NCBI RefSeq assembly: GCF_004565475.1
Contig: NZ_SRHX01000008.1
Location: 20,869 to 84,868, forward strand
Length of the DNA stretch: 64,000 nucleotides
Source of the DNA: Lonepinella koalarum
Lineage (GTDB): Bacteria > Pseudomonadota > Gammaproteobacteria > Enterobacterales > Pasteurellaceae
Reading direction: 5' to 3'
The translations under genes and the position numbers were made by a program. The notes under the pieces are model-generated. The model did not search any database. It was not told where the DNA came from and was given only the letters and a program-made list of their open reading frames with translations. Below are positions 1 to 9,879 of this stretch, one piece after another (the stretch's first letter is position 1; each line of letters begins with the position of its first letter).

Positions 1-15
1 CCGCGGTTTTATTGA

Positions 16-1167
16 TTATTTAACTTGTGTTTCAATCACCCCCCCCCCCAGACAAATTTCTCCTTGATAAAATACCGCACTTTGTCCTGGGGTGACGGCG
101 ATTTGTGGCTCGTCAAATATCACTCGAATATTATCATCGTTGATGGGGATAATTTTGCAAGGAATATCGCTTTGACGATAGCGAGTTTTTACTGTGCAAC
201 GTAACGGTTGGCGGATAGGTTGGCGATCTACCCAATGTAGTTGGCTGGCAGTCAAACCCATGGAAAGCAGGGCGGAATTATCATGTCCCTGAGCCACGAT
301 CAATACATTGTTAATTAAGTCTTTTTCAACCACGTAGAAAGGATCTTCGCTTAATCCTTGTACACCGCCAATTCCTAAGCCTTTGCGTTGTCCTAAGGTG
401 TGATACATTAACCCATCGTGATGACCGACTAACTTACCGTCCACTGTACGAATTTCACCAGGTTGAGCAGGCAAATAACGAGCTAAGAAATCTTTGAATT
501 TGCGTTCGCCGATAAAACAAATGCCAGTAGAATCTTTTTTCTTCGCGGTGACTAAGCCGAGATCTTCCGCTATAGCTCGTACAATTGGTTTTTCAATATC
601 ACCAACTGGGAACAGGCTTTGTCCAACTTGTTGATAGCTTAAGGTATAAAGGAAATAGCTTTGATCTTTATTGCTATCTAAACCACGTAATAATTGAGCA
701 TGCTCATCATCACCTGAACGGCGAACATAATGCCCTGTAGCGATATAATCTGCACCTAGGTCTTCTGCCGCATATTCTAAAAAGGCTTTGAATTTAATTT
801 CTTTGTTGCACAAAATATCAGGATTTGGCGTGCGACCAGCTTTATATTCAGTTAAGAAATGTTCGAACACATTATCCCAATATTCCGCTGCAAAATTGAT
901 TTTATGTAAGTGAATACCTAGTTTATCGCAAACTGCTTGTGCATCGGCTAGATCGGCTGTAGCAGTACAGTAGTCGGTATCATCATCTTCTTCCCAGTTT
1001 TTCATAAACAAGCCTTCCACTTGGTAGCCTTGTTGTTGTAGGATAAAGGCGGATACGGAAGAATCTACGCCACCTGACATACCCACGATGACTTTTTTGC
1101 TTTGGTTGTAAGTGAGCTGATCGGCAGTGAGTGGCGGAAAATGTGTGTTGTAAGTGATCGATTGCAT
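16..1167 (-). CDS. mnmA: tRNA-specific 2-thiouridylase MnmA
   Basis: Makes 2-thiouridine at wobble U34 of tRNA-Lys, -Glu and -Gln in the cytoplasm, using ATP and relayed sulfur. The 383-residue protein has the ATP-pyrophosphatase loop GMSGGVDSS near residue 25, the catalytic Cys in TPNPDILCN and the second catalytic Cys in [10 protein letters not shown] chose the ATG at 1167: GGGAAGAG precedes it, and the length matches what I recall for the Haemophilus protein. The longer frame starts at a GTG (1194) inside a hairpin repeat. A run of eleven C (G in the gene) at 39-49 encodes the C-terminal GGG and could shift the last few residues. It follows the nqr operon on the same strand but after a repeat element, so co-transcription is uncertain. 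Confidence 0.96.
   Translation of the reverse strand: MQSITYNTHFPPLTADQLTYNQSKKVIVGMSGGVDSSVSAFILQQQGYQVEGLFMKNWEEDDDTDYCTATADLADAQAVCDKLGIHLHKINFAAEYWDNVFEHFLTEYKAGRTPNPDILCNKEIKFKAFLEYAAEDLGADYIATGHYVRRSGDDEHAQLLRGLDSNKDQSYFLYTLSYQQVGQSLFPVGDIEKPIVRAIAEDLGLVTAKKKDSTGICFIGERKFKDFLARYLPAQPGEIRTVDGKLVGHHDGLMYHTLGQRKGLGIGGVQGLSEDPFYVVEKDLINNVLIVAQGHDNSALLSMGLTASQLHWVDRQPIRQPLRCTVKTRYRQSDIPCKIIPINDDNIRVIFDEPQIAVTPGQSAVFYQGEICLGGGVIETQVK
39..49. repeat. Homopolymer tract C11 (G11 in mnmA)
   Basis: Eleven consecutive C on the plus strand fall in the last 12 codons of mnmA. Tracts of this length slip during replication and are also error-prone in sequencing. A one-base change would alter only the extreme C-terminus (after Leu-Gly-Gly-Gly). 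Confidence 0.9.
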
Positions 1168-1182
1168 AATTTTGTTCTCTTC

Positions 1183-1283
1183 CCCCATACTCACGTATGG
1201 GGTTAAACATGGTGACGCTACTCCGTAGCTGGTCTAAAGATGCAAAGCATCATGATTTGCGTATCCCCGTATGGCTAATACGG
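1183..1283 (-). repeat. Structured intergenic repeat, copy 1
   Basis: About 100 bp between nqrM and mnmA. It holds three small hairpins: CCCCATAC/GTATGGGG (1183-1202), GATGC/GCATC (1239-1251) and CCGTAT/ATACGG (1267-1283). It also has a 23-bp core (1208-1230) that recurs exactly, inverted, at 2671-2693. Hairpin arms differ between copies but keep pairing, which suggests selection for structure or a mobile repeat family. Confidence 0.75.
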
Positions 1284-1291
1284 AGCAGTAA

Positions 1292-1534
1292 TTATTTTAC
1301 TTCATAAAAGGCAGGTTTAGTAAACCGTTCTAATTCTTTCGGATCTGCATCCCCTTTGGCAACTTTGTTTTTCAAGTCGTCACAAGGTTCGTCACAGTCA
1401 CAAACTTTTTTCATCCCTAACGATGAAATGCCCCCACAGCTCCCTTGAATAGATTTACGTTTGACAATATAACCCAACGCCATACCAAAAATAACTAGCA
1501 TAAAAATGCCAAAGGTCACTAAAAAAACTTGCAT
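1292..1534 (-). CDS. nqrM: Na+-NQR maturation protein NqrM
   Basis: Small membrane-anchored protein (80 residues, DUF539 family) needed to assemble the Na+-translocating NADH:quinone reductase, probably by helping place iron between subunits NqrD and NqrE. One N-terminal transmembrane helix (about residues 3-24) is followed by a short domain with four Cys: SCGG, VCDCDEPC. It lies 13 bp downstream of apbE and is the last gene of the nqr cluster, the usual place for nqrM. Family and context agree well. Confidence 0.93.
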   Translation of the reverse strand: MQVFLVTFGIFMLVIFGMALGYIVKRKSIQGSCGGISSLGMKKVCDCDEPCDDLKNKVAKGDADPKELERFTKPAFYEVK

Positions 1535-1547
1535 AATATCTCCTTAA

Positions 1548-2588
1548 TTAATTTTGTTCCGCTAAAAGTGAGGTGAATTTTGAAGACGTTTTTGTTTCAA
1601 AGCCGTTATCGGTTTTGATGATCATGAAAATCGCAATCCCTTGTTGTTCGGCAATTTCCAAGGCTTTTTCTTCGCCAAGAACAAATAAGCCTGTGGATAA
1701 ACCGTCTGCGGTCATAGCTGACGGATGTAATACGGTAATCGAAGCTAAATGATGTTGCACTGGATAGCCTGTTTTTGGATCAATTTCATGGCTATAACGC
1801 ACGCCGTCTTGTTCAAAATAATTGCGGTAATCGCCCGAGGTTGCCATGCCAATATTGTCTAAACCGATGACCTGTTGAATGGTGCGGCTGCCGTCAAGAT
1901 TCGGTTGTTCAATGGCAATTTGCCATGTTTTTTGTTCAGCATTTTTACCTTTAGCACGAATTTCGCCACCAATTTCCACTAAATAATTTTGAGTGCCGAT
2001 TGTTTCAAGATAACCCGCCACTTGATCGACACCATAACCTTTGGCAATAGATGATAAATCTATATAAAGCTCAGGAATGCTTTTTTCTAAACTAAATTTC
2101 TCCGCACTTTGAGTAAGTTTGAGCTTGTTAATGCCAACTAATGCTAAACATTCATTTAATTCTTGTTGGCTAGGTTCTTTATCTAGGCGTTTATCGGGTC
2201 CAAATCCCCATAAATTGACTAAAGGTCCAACGGTGACATCTAATGCACCGTCAGTTAATTTATTTAAGCGAAGTGATTCGGTAATGACTTTACCCAATTC
2301 AGGAGAAATCTCAATTGGTTGATTAATCTGTGTATTTTGATTAAAACGGCTTAACTCTGAGGTAGGAATATAGGTGGACATTTGGTCATTTACCTGTTTC
2401 AAAATGACTTCAATTTGTTCATGAGCTTGTTCTACTTTTTGGCTGACTTTACCATCATCAATATATTTGATGTGATAGGTGGTTCCCATGGTTTTGCCTG
2501 TTAGAGTGATAATCTCAGGATCTTTACTACACGCCACGAGTAACAGGCTTAAAACTAGTGTGAATAAATATTTTATAGAATATTTCAT
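1548..2588 (-). CDS. apbE: FAD:protein FMN transferase (ApbE), Nqr-associated lipoprotein
   Basis: Attaches FMN covalently through phosphoester bonds to Thr of NqrB and NqrC, using FAD as donor, on the periplasmic side. The 346-residue protein starts with a lipoprotein signal (hydrophobic stretch then LLVAC lipobox, about residues 8-20). It carries ApbE signatures GKTMGTTYHIKY, LSSIAKGYGVD and the EIGGEIRAKG and ATSGDYRNY segments. It sits downstream of nqrF but is separated from it by 137 bp holding a repeat element, so it may have partly independent expression. Confidence 0.95.
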   Translation of the reverse strand: MKYSIKYLFTLVLSLLLVACSKDPEIITLTGKTMGTTYHIKYIDDGKVSQKVEQAHEQIEVILKQVNDQMSTYIPTSELSRFNQNTQINQPIEISPELGKVITESLRLNKLTDGALDVTVGPLVNLWGFGPDKRLDKEPSQQELNECLALVGINKLKLTQSAEKFSLEKSIPELYIDLSSIAKGYGVDQVAGYLETIGTQNYLVEIGGEIRAKGKNAEQKTWQIAIEQPNLDGSRTIQQVIGLDNIGMATSGDYRNYFEQDGVRYSHEIDPKTGYPVQHHLASITVLHPSAMTADGLSTGLFVLGEEKALEIAEQQGIAIFMIIKTDNGFETKTSSKFTSLLAEQN

Positions 2589-2611
2589 TTTATTGCTTTA
2601 TTTATGTTTTC

Positions 2612-2717
2612 AACCCTGCACTTACGTACAGGGTTATAAAGAATAACGATGCTCCGCATCTTTTCTATAAAGCTACGGAGTAGCGTCACCATGCTTAGCC
2701 CCATACCTAAGTATGGG
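2612..2717 (+). repeat. Structured intergenic repeat, copy 2
   Basis: About 105 bp between nqrF and apbE, in the opposite orientation to copy 1. Hairpins are AACCCTG/CAGGGTT (2612-2635), GATGC/GCATC (2648-2660) and CCCATAC/GTATGGG (2700-2717). The 23-bp core at 2671-2693 is the exact reverse complement of 1208-1230. A third, more diverged relative is at 13326-13398. Confidence 0.75.
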
Positions 2718-2725
2718 AATAAAGG

Positions 2726-3955
2726 TTAACCTCCAAAATCATCTAATAAGATATTTTCGTGTTCAACGCCTAAGCTCTCTAACATTTTGATCACCGCAGC
2801 ATTCATCACTGGTGGTCCACACATATAATATTCACAATCTTCTGGGGCTTCGTGATTTTTCAGATAGTTTTCATAAAGCACGTTGTGAATAAAGCCAGTG
2901 TAACCTGTCCAGTTATCTTCTGGTAACGCATCTGATAAGGCAATATGCCATTCAAAGTTGTCATTTTCACGCGCCAACATATCAAAATCTTCCTCATAGA
3001 AAATTTCGCGTTTTGAACGTGCACCATACCAAAACGTTATTTTACGTTTACTGTGTAAACGTTTTAACTGGTCGAAGATATGCGAACGCATTGGTGCCAT
3101 ACCTGCACCACCGCCGATAAACACCATTTCAGCATCGGTATCTTTAGCAAAAAATTCACCAAATGGACCTGAAATCGTGACTTTATCACCTGGTTTTAAT
3201 GACCAAATGTAAGAAGACATTTGACCTGGCGGCACGTCTGGGTTACGTGGTGGCGGTGTCGCAATACGCACGTTAAGCATAATAATGCCTTTTTCTTCAG
3301 GATAAGATGCCATAGAGTAAGCACGCACAATAGGTTCGTCCACTTTTGACACATAACGCCAGAGATCAAATTTATCCCAGTCTTCGTGGTATTCCTTTGG
3401 AATATCGAAGTCTTTGTATGCCACAGTATGTGGTTCAGCTTCAATCTGAATATACCCACCAGCACGGAATGGCACTTCTTCACCCTCAGGGATTGCCAAT
3501 TTTAACTCTTTGATGAACGTGGCTTTGTTATCGTTAGAGATAACGGTACATTCCCATTTTTTCACGCCAAAGATTTCTTCTGGCAATTCAATATCCATGG
3601 AAGATTTTACGTTTACCTGACAAGATAAGCGATAACCTTCTTTGGCTTCCCGTTTGGTAATATGAGAAAGCTCGGTTGGCAGAATTTCACCGCCGCCTGA
3701 TTTCACTTTTACCACACATTGACCGCAAGAGCCACCGCCACCGCAAGCCGATGAAACGAAAATTCCTTTGCTAGCTAGTGCCCCTAATAATTTACCACCT
3801 GCTGGCAATGTGATCGCTTTTTCAGGATCATCATTGATGGAAATGGTAATATCGCCTGAATCCACTAATTTAGATTTAGCGAATAAAATAACCACTGCAA
3901 GCACTAATACAAGGGCTGTAAAAATGCCGATACCGAAAATAAAATTACTATCCAC
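2726..3955 (-). CDS. nqrF: Na+-NQR subunit F (NADH dehydrogenase domain)
   Basis: Entry point for electrons: oxidises NADH and passes electrons through FAD and a 2Fe-2S centre to the membrane subunits. 409 residues: one N-terminal transmembrane helix (about 3-26), a ferredoxin-like domain with Cys in [13 protein letters not shown] and LSCQ, the FAD-binding RAYSMASYP, and the NADH-binding [14 protein letters not shown] and YYMCGPPVM motifs. Length is typical. It ends in DDFGG, as in the family. Last structural gene of nqrABCDEF. Confidence 0.98.
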   Translation of the reverse strand: MDSNFIFGIGIFTALVLVLAVVILFAKSKLVDSGDITISINDDPEKAITLPAGGKLLGALASKGIFVSSACGGGGSCGQCVVKVKSGGGEILPTELSHITKREAKEGYRLSCQVNVKSSMDIELPEEIFGVKKWECTVISNDNKATFIKELKLAIPEGEEVPFRAGGYIQIEAEPHTVAYKDFDIPKEYHEDWDKFDLWRYVSKVDEPIVRAYSMASYPEEKGIIMLNVRIATPPPRNPDVPPGQMSSYIWSLKPGDKVTISGPFGEFFAKDTDAEMVFIGGGAGMAPMRSHIFDQLKRLHSKRKITFWYGARSKREIFYEEDFDMLARENDNFEWHIALSDALPEDNWTGYTGFIHNVLYENYLKNHEAPEDCEYYMCGPPVMNAAVIKMLESLGVEHENILLDDFGG

Positions 3956-3965
3956 GATATGCTCC

Positions 3966-4562
3966 TTATAATTGAATGCCTGAGAATGACATAAAGCCTA
4001 ACGCCATTAAACCTACGGTGATAAAGGTAATCCCCAAACCACGTAAACCCGCTGGTACATCAGCATATTTCATTTTTTCGGTTAAGCCTGCAAGAGCCAC
4101 GATAGCCAACATCCAGCCAGTACCAGCACCAATACCGTACACCACAGATTCTGGGAAGTTGTATTCACGTTGTACCATAAAGGATACACCGCCGAAAATG
4201 GCACAATTTACCGTGATCAATGGTAAGAAGATCCCCAGTGCACTATAAAGGGCTGGAAAGAATTTATCTAATACCATCTCAAGAATTTGTACTAACGCAG
4301 CAATCACGCCGATAAAAGTGATGAAGTTTAAGAAACTCAAATCCACCCCTTCCACTAAGGCATTTTCTTTCAGAATATGGGTATAAACTAATTGGTTAGC
4401 GGGTACGGCAATGCCTAATACCACGATAACCGCAATCCCAAGACCGAAAGAAGTAGATACTTTTTTTGATACTGCAAGGAATGTACACATACCAAGGAAG
4501 AAAGAAAGCGCCATATTCTCTACGAATACAGATTTTACAAATAGACTAATATAATGTTCCAT
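3966..4562 (-). CDS. nqrE: Na+-NQR subunit E
   Basis: Integral membrane subunit of the Na+ pump (198 residues, six predicted hydrophobic segments). Together with NqrD it holds a buried iron centre; the conserved Cys in FLGMCTFLA and TVNCAIFGG are visible, and these are the ligands in the family. Starts with [13 protein letters not shown], the usual N-terminus. One base separates it from nqrD upstream and 10 bp from nqrF downstream, so it is translated from the operon mRNA. Confidence 0.98.
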   Translation of the reverse strand: MEHYISLFVKSVFVENMALSFFLGMCTFLAVSKKVSTSFGLGIAVIVVLGIAVPANQLVYTHILKENALVEGVDLSFLNFITFIGVIAALVQILEMVLDKFFPALYSALGIFLPLITVNCAIFGGVSFMVQREYNFPESVVYGIGAGTGWMLAIVALAGLTEKMKYADVPAGLRGLGITFITVGLMALGFMSFSGIQL

Positions 4563-4563
4563 G

Positions 4564-5187
4564 TTATTTCTCCACTTGCTCAGGTTTCCAAGTACGAATA
4601 CCCCAAATTAGGAAACCGATAATAAAGAATGCACTTGGTGCTAACAGGAATAAGCCGTTAGTTTGATACCAGCCGCCCTCATTAATGGTTTGGAAAATGG
4701 TGGCACCAAATAATTTACCTGAACCAATCAGCTCACGAATAAAGGCAACCGCAATTAAAATCGCTCCATAGCCTAAACCATTACCGATCCCATCGACGAA
4801 ACTTTCCACTGGACCTGATTTCATGGCAAAGGCCTCCGCACGTCCCATTACGATACAATTGGTAATAATCAAACCAACGAAAACCGAAAGCTGTTTAGAT
4901 AAACCATAAGCATAAGCACGCAAAATTTGGTCAACCAAAATAACCAATGAGGCAATAATCGCCATTTGCACAATAATACGAATGCTGTTTGGCACATAGT
5001 TACGAATAATGGAAATAAACAAATTTGAGAATGACACCACAAAAGTTACCGCAATGGTCATCACAAATGCGGTTTCCAATTTAGTGGTCACCGCTAAAGC
5101 GGAACAGATCCCCAAAATTTGTAAAGCAATTGGGTTACTATCGACAATTGGCGAGAGTAACAATTTTTTCAGATTAGAAGCAGCCAT
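4564..5187 (-). CDS. nqrD: Na+-NQR subunit D
   Basis: Integral membrane subunit paired with NqrE (207 residues, six predicted helices, inverted topology relative to NqrE). Conserved Cys occur in LGICSALAV and [14 protein letters not shown], matching the iron-centre ligand positions known for the NqrD/RnfE family. Its start overlaps the end of nqrC by one base, indicating translational coupling. Confidence 0.98.
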   Translation of the reverse strand: MAASNLKKLLLSPIVDSNPIALQILGICSALAVTTKLETAFVMTIAVTFVVSFSNLFISIIRNYVPNSIRIIVQMAIIASLVILVDQILRAYAYGLSKQLSVFVGLIITNCIVMGRAEAFAMKSGPVESFVDGIGNGLGYGAILIAVAFIRELIGSGKLFGATIFQTINEGGWYQTNGLFLLAPSAFFIIGFLIWGIRTWKPEQVEK

Positions 5188-5954
5188 TAGTTAGCCTCCG
5201 CTTTTAATTTTGCTAGATATGGGCCAAAACCTTTTTGACCGAACCAGAATTTGAAAGAATGATCCACACCATTACTAGTTAAGGTTGAACCAGAAATGGC
5301 ATCAATACCATGTTCTTTATCAGCACTTGCCCCTTTACCGACATGTAAGGCTGGGTTGCCTTGCTCATCAAGCAATTTTTTACCTGGGAACTGAGCTTGC
5401 CAACGTGGATTTTCAATTTCACCACCTAACCCCGGAGTTTCCCCTTGGTCGTAGTAGGTGATCCCGTTAATGGTATTACCGTCTGGTTGAATTGACATAA
5501 AGCCATACATGGTTGACCAAAGACCACGACCGTAAAACGGTACAACGATCTGGCTAACTTTATCATTTTCATCTTTCACTAAATACACTTCAGCTAAGTT
5601 AGCACGGTTACGAATCCCAGCGATGTCTTCTTCTGGCGAAAGTGCGGTGCTTTGTGCAGGATCTTTTGCTGCTTTGGCAGCATCAAAATCTGCTGGACCA
5701 TCAACATAATCGCCGCTATCAAGATCCACCAATTTGGCTTCAATACGTTGAGCATAGACTGCTTGCACATTGGTGTTTTCTTGTAACAGACCTGCTACTT
5801 GTAAAATATTGCGTTGTTTATCCAACTGTTTTTGAATCTCTTGGGTTGGTTTTAACAACACAGCTGCCCCTGCCACAATGAGTGAACAGACCAAACTCAG
5901 CAATACCACGACGGTTAAGGTGCCGCCGACACTATCTTTATTAAATTTAGCCAT
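5187..5954 (-). CDS. nqrC: Na+-NQR subunit C (FMN-binding)
   Basis: Periplasmic flavoprotein anchored by one N-terminal helix (about residues 12-34); carries a covalent FMN on a Thr. 255 residues. The flavinylation motif near the C-terminus reads [10 protein letters not shown]: Thr is kept, but the usual SGAT is SGST (checked in the codons, TCT GGT TCA ACC). The start overlaps the end of nqrB by 8 bp, as expected in a tight operon. Confidence 0.97.
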   Translation of the reverse strand: MAKFNKDSVGGTLTVVVLLSLVCSLIVAGAAVLLKPTQEIQKQLDKQRNILQVAGLLQENTNVQAVYAQRIEAKLVDLDSGDYVDGPADFDAAKAAKDPAQSTALSPEEDIAGIRNRANLAEVYLVKDENDKVSQIVVPFYGRGLWSTMYGFMSIQPDGNTINGITYYDQGETPGLGGEIENPRWQAQFPGKKLLDEQGNPALHVGKGASADKEHGIDAISGSTLTSNGVDHSFKFWFGQKGFGPYLAKLKAEAN

Positions 5955-7185
5955 TGCGTGCTCTCCGACGTTTGATATTTGCTTGAACTACTAAATAGTC
6001 GAATAATGGCGCAAATAGATTGGCGAATAAAATCGCTAACATCATGCCCTCTGGGTAAGCTGGGTTGACCACACGAATTAACACTGCCATCACCCCGATT
6101 AAACCACCATACCACCATTTACCTTTATTGGTAAAGGAAGCAGAAACTGGATCGGTTGCCATAAAGATCATACCGATCGCAAAGCCTCCTAATACCAAGT
6201 GCCAATGCCAAGGCATAGAGAACATAGGGTTGGTGTCGGAACCAATGAAATTGAATAAGGTTGATGTCAAAATCATCCCTATCATGGTACCAGCAATAAT
6301 ACGCCAAGAAGCAATGCGCGCAAATACGATCATCAAACCACCGATAATCAATGCCAAGGTAGAAACTTCCCCCATAGAACCCGGTAAGTTACCTAAAAAC
6401 GCATCCATCCACACAATCGGTTGACCGGTAGAAATATGTTTTAATGCGACTTCGCCACCTTGAGCCCATTGGGAAAGTGCAGTGGCACCAGAGAAACCAT
6501 CGGCTGCTGTCCACACTGCATCACCTGAAATCTGTGCCGGATACGCAAAGAACAAGAATGCACGACCTGCTAACGCCGGGTTCATAAAGTTTTTACCGAC
6601 TCCCCCAAATACTTCTTTGGCTACCACTAAACCGAAAGTAATACCAAGCGCAGCTTGCCATAATGGCAAGGTTGGTGGCACGATTAAGGCAAATAAAATG
6701 GTGGTAACGAATACCCCTTCATTAATTTCATGACCACGCACAATAGCGAAAATCATCTCAATCAATGAACCTAAACCGAAGACTAATAAATAAATCGGTA
6801 AGAAAAACACTGCACCTATAGCCATTTTACTGCCGACACCAGCAGTAACAGCAGTATCAAGGTTTAACCATTGAATTAAGCCATAATGCCAATCTTGTGC
6901 TGCTAAGGCTTCCACGGTGGTACCGAGGCTGGCAATGGCATGAATGGATTGATGTCCTACGTTATACATACCGTAAAAAGCCGCAGGAAATAACGCCAGC
7001 CACACGGTAATCATCATCCGTTTAGAGCTGATGGCATCACGTACATGAGTAGTACCCTTAGCAACTTGACCGGGCGTGAAATGCAAGGTGTACATTGCCT
7101 CAAATATGGTATAAAACTTCTCAAATTTGCCACCGGGTAAGAACGCAGGCTCAAGTTTGTGAAATAAATTTTTCAGAAAAACCAT
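5947..7185 (-). CDS. nqrB: Na+-NQR subunit B (FMN- and riboflavin-binding membrane subunit)
   Basis: Largest membrane subunit, central to Na+ transport and quinone reduction. 412 residues with about ten hydrophobic segments. The covalent FMN site is visible as [10 protein letters not shown] near residue 235 (Thr is the attachment residue, modified by ApbE). The N-terminus [15 protein letters not shown] is family-typical. It lies 4 bp from nqrA and overlaps nqrC. Confidence 0.98.
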   Translation of the reverse strand: MVFLKNLFHKLEPAFLPGGKFEKFYTIFEAMYTLHFTPGQVAKGTTHVRDAISSKRMMITVWLALFPAAFYGMYNVGHQSIHAIASLGTTVEALAAQDWHYGLIQWLNLDTAVTAGVGSKMAIGAVFFLPIYLLVFGLGSLIEMIFAIVRGHEINEGVFVTTILFALIVPPTLPLWQAALGITFGLVVAKEVFGGVGKNFMNPALAGRAFLFFAYPAQISGDAVWTAADGFSGATALSQWAQGGEVALKHISTGQPIVWMDAFLGNLPGSMGEVSTLALIIGGLMIVFARIASWRIIAGTMIGMILTSTLFNFIGSDTNPMFSMPWHWHLVLGGFAIGMIFMATDPVSASFTNKGKWWYGGLIGVMAVLIRVVNPAYPEGMMLAILFANLFAPLFDYLVVQANIKRRRARNG

Positions 7186-7189
7186 AGTA

Positions 7190-8521
7190 TTAACCTTCCT
7201 TCTCGATTTTTTCTAATGCTTGACGGAGTAAAGCACCGTAATCGGTTTTACCTGGACAAACATAAGTACAAAGTGCCAAATCTTCTTCATCTAGCTCCAA
7301 ACAGCCTAAGGCTTGCGCCCCGTCCGTATCACCTGATGCAAGATCACGCAATAGCATCGTTGGTAAAATATCCAACGGCATCACTCGTTCAAAAGAACCA
7401 ATTGGCACCATTGCCCGCTCACTACCGTGAATCTCGGTGGTAAAATTAAATAGTTTTTTTGAGAAATGTCCTAATACCGTACGAGTAATAGAATATTTAT
7501 CCGGTTGTGGGGTGATCCAACCAAAGAACTCTAAACCTTCGCCTTCTTCCAATACGGAGACTTGCAAGGCATAACGCCCTAAGTAATCATGTGGTCCGTT
7601 GGCAATTGCACCATGTAAAACAGAACCTGATACTACGCGATTGTTTCCGTCTTTGACTTCATTTGCGGTCAATTGGGATAAATTCGCCCCCAAACGAGTA
7701 CGTACCAAACATGGTTTTTTCACTTGTGGACCCGCTAAAGAAACCACGCGATCAGTAAATAATTCACCAGTGGTAAATAATTTACCAATAGCAATCACAT
7801 CTTGATAATTCAAATGCCATACTTGTTTGCTAATACTTACGGGATCAATAAAGTGAATATGTGTCCCTACTAAGCCTGCTGGATGTACCCCTTTGACTTC
7901 ATGCACAGTCACACCATTAACACTTGCTACACTTAATTCAGGTGCTTTGACTAAATGAATTTTATCATGTAAACGACTTAATACCGTTAAACCATGAGTG
8001 AAATCTTCTGCATGTTGACTAATAACCACCGCAGGATCTGCTGCCAGTGGACTAGTATCCATGGCATTCACAAAAATAGATGATGGTACGGCATCTACCG
8101 TAGGAATTTTGCTAAATGGGCGAGTACGAAATGCTGTCCATAAGCCTGAGGATTGTAAATTCTGACGTACTTGTTGTTCAGTTAATTGGGTTAAGGCACG
8201 CACATCATATTTCGTAAATGTTTCTTGTTCGTTACCTTCCAGATGAATAACCACAGATTGTAACACACGCTTAGCGCCACGATTAATCGCAGTTACAGTA
8301 CCACTTGCAGGAGCTGTGAAAACGACGCCCGGATTCTTTTTATCTTCAAAAAGCACCTGACCTTTTTTCACCACATCACCTTCACGCACCTTCATTGAAG
8401 GACGCATACCCACATACTCTTCGCCAAGCATAGCAACTTCAGTCACGGTATTACCGTCACGGATTACTTGTTCTGGTTTTCCCGCAATGGGAAGATCCAA
8501 GCCTTTTTTAATCGTAATCAT
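7190..8521 (-). CDS. nqrA: Na+-NQR subunit A
   Basis: Peripheral cytoplasmic subunit implicated in quinone binding; first gene of the operon. 443 residues from the ATG at 8521, which gives the canonical [14 protein letters not shown]. The frame can be extended three codons to a GTG at 8530, but family alignment favours the ATG; no strong Shine-Dalgarno is seen for either. It has RnfC-like features but, as usual for NqrA, no iron-sulfur Cys clusters. Confidence 0.97.
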   Translation of the reverse strand: MITIKKGLDLPIAGKPEQVIRDGNTVTEVAMLGEEYVGMRPSMKVREGDVVKKGQVLFEDKKNPGVVFTAPASGTVTAINRGAKRVLQSVVIHLEGNEQETFTKYDVRALTQLTEQQVRQNLQSSGLWTAFRTRPFSKIPTVDAVPSSIFVNAMDTSPLAADPAVVISQHAEDFTHGLTVLSRLHDKIHLVKAPELSVASVNGVTVHEVKGVHPAGLVGTHIHFIDPVSISKQVWHLNYQDVIAIGKLFTTGELFTDRVVSLAGPQVKKPCLVRTRLGANLSQLTANEVKDGNNRVVSGSVLHGAIANGPHDYLGRYALQVSVLEEGEGLEFFGWITPQPDKYSITRTVLGHFSKKLFNFTTEIHGSERAMVPIGSFERVMPLDILPTMLLRDLASGDTDGAQALGCLELDEEDLALCTYVCPGKTDYGALLRQALEKIEKEG

Positions 8522-8803
8522 TATTTGCACTACTTTTTCGTTAGGGTTGAAAATTAAGCCATTATTTTTGCAACAAAATTAACTAAAATAATGACCGCAC
8601 TTTGAGCGATAACATTGGAGAGAAGAAAAGACAGCCCCCAAGAAATCATAAAAATAAAAACTCAAATTCAGTGTTGTTGTTCATAAAAAACAATAATAAC
8701 GAAGTATTTTAACTAAAATCCGATCGTTCTTCCAGTTTAACCGTATTTTTTTACGTGTTTTTGTTAAAAAAAGGTGAAAATATTTTAATATACTAAGAAA
8801 GCG
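8522..8803. other. Intergenic region upstream of nqrA
   Basis: A 282-bp AT-rich gap between nqrA and the bolA-like gene, both on the minus strand. It should carry the nqr promoter, but I see no convincing -35/-10 pair. One uptake signal ACCGCACTT lies near 8594. No ORF or RNA gene is apparent. Confidence 0.5.
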
Positions 8804-9115
8804 TTACAAACCAACTCCAGTACAAGTTGGTGACTTAGGATAATTCCCTTGCAAATTTTGCCATTCCGTTAAGGTATACGTATGTAAGGCTAAGGCATGA
8901 ATACCATTCGCAAGATCTTGAGCAAATAGTTGATAAATCAGGCGATGACGAGCGACTTGACGAATACCGTTAAATTTGTCGCTGACTAACACTATTTTAA
9001 AATGTGAATTTGCCCCTTTCCCTGAATTATGCATATAACTTTCGTTCTCGACTTTCACAAAGTGCGGTTGAAATTCAGCCATTAATCGCTGCGCTAGTGC
9101 TTGTTGTTTTGACAT
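8804..9115 (-). CDS. bolA: BolA family protein
   Basis: 103-residue BolA-type protein. BolA proteins bind DNA or pair with monothiol glutaredoxins in iron-sulfur handling and affect morphology under stress. The segment SHFKIVLVSDKFNGIRQVARHRLIYQLF is the helix-turn/loop core of the family, with conserved His in VARHRLIY. The C-terminal tail after HALALHTYTLTEW is typical of BolA rather than IbaG. Single gene upstream of nqrA on the same strand, divergent from the lipoprotein gene at 9216. Confidence 0.9.
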   Translation of the reverse strand: MSKQQALAQRLMAEFQPHFVKVENESYMHNSGKGANSHFKIVLVSDKFNGIRQVARHRLIYQLFAQDLANGIHALALHTYTLTEWQNLQGNYPKSPTCTGVGL

Positions 9116-9215
9116 AAATAAGTTCCTAACATAAAATTGATATGGAAAGGCTATACATTATTCATGAAGTTTGCAAGAATATAGTCATATAAAATTTTAA
9201 CATTAAGGAGCAATT

Positions 9216-9815
9216 ATGAAATTAATGCAAAAATTATCATTTGGAGCATGCCTAGCCAGTGCTATTTTACTGGCAGGCTGTTCAAGCATGCCAAGTAACA
9301 CATTAACCTTTAACCCACAATCCCCAACAGCAACCACTGCATTTAATACCCAAAATCAAAAAGCCATTGTGAATGTCGTAAGTAAAGACGGGCGTAGTCA
9401 ATCAGAAGTTTCTAGTTACACGCTAAATAGTGCCTTATTCAAACTATATTCTTCTCCAGCAGTAGAAAAATTATTTCAACAAGTGGTTCAACAAGATTTA
9501 AATGCAAAAGGCTTCCGTTTAGCCGATAGTGGCGTGAATACGAACGTGTTAGTCACCGTAAAAGAATTCTATGCCAAAGTAGAAGAAGGTAATATTCGGC
9601 ATAAAATCACCTCTAAAATCCAGTTAGAAATTCATGTCCAAGGCATTCAAGGCAATTTCACCAAAAACTTTGGTGCAAGCCGCATTGATGAAGGGGCTTT
9701 AGGGGTAAATAATAACGATATTCAAAAATCTCTGGATGCGACTTTAACAGACGTAGTTTCTGCATTATATAAAGACACTGAAATTGCTGGTGCAATTAGC
9801 CGTTATGTAAATTAA
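9216..9815 (+). CDS. YajG-type outer-membrane lipoprotein
   Basis: 199-residue predicted lipoprotein: N-terminal signal with lipobox LLAGC (Cys about residue 22) and Ser after the Cys, consistent with outer-membrane sorting. The rest resembles the YajG family of unknown function (segments FRLADSGVNTNVLVTVKEFYAKVEEGNI and KITSKIQLEIHV). The Shine-Dalgarno AAGGAG precedes the ATG. Transcribed alone, convergent with emrB. The family name is my recognition; no function is known. Confidence 0.8.
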   Translation: MKLMQKLSFGACLASAILLAGCSSMPSNTLTFNPQSPTATTAFNTQNQKAIVNVVSKDGRSQSEVSSYTLNSALFKLYSSPAVEKLFQQVVQQDLNAKGFRLADSGVNTNVLVTVKEFYAKVEEGNIRHKITSKIQLEIHVQGIQGNFTKNFGASRIDEGALGVNNNDIQKSLDATLTDVVSALYKDTEIAGAISRYVN

Positions 9816-9831
9816 CATTCTTATTCAAGCT

Positions 9832-9871
9832 AACTGCGGTGAAAAAATTTTTATTTTTTCACCGCACTTTT
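9832..9871. terminator. Uptake-signal hairpin between convergent genes
   Basis: Perfect 13-bp arms GCGGTGAAAAAAT (9836-9848) and ATTTTTTCACCGC (9853-9865) with a 4-nt loop. The two halves contain near-complete inverted uptake signals. It lies between the ends of the YajG-like gene (+) and emrB (-) and probably stops transcription from both sides. Confidence 0.8.
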
Positions 9872-9879
9872 GCTATATT

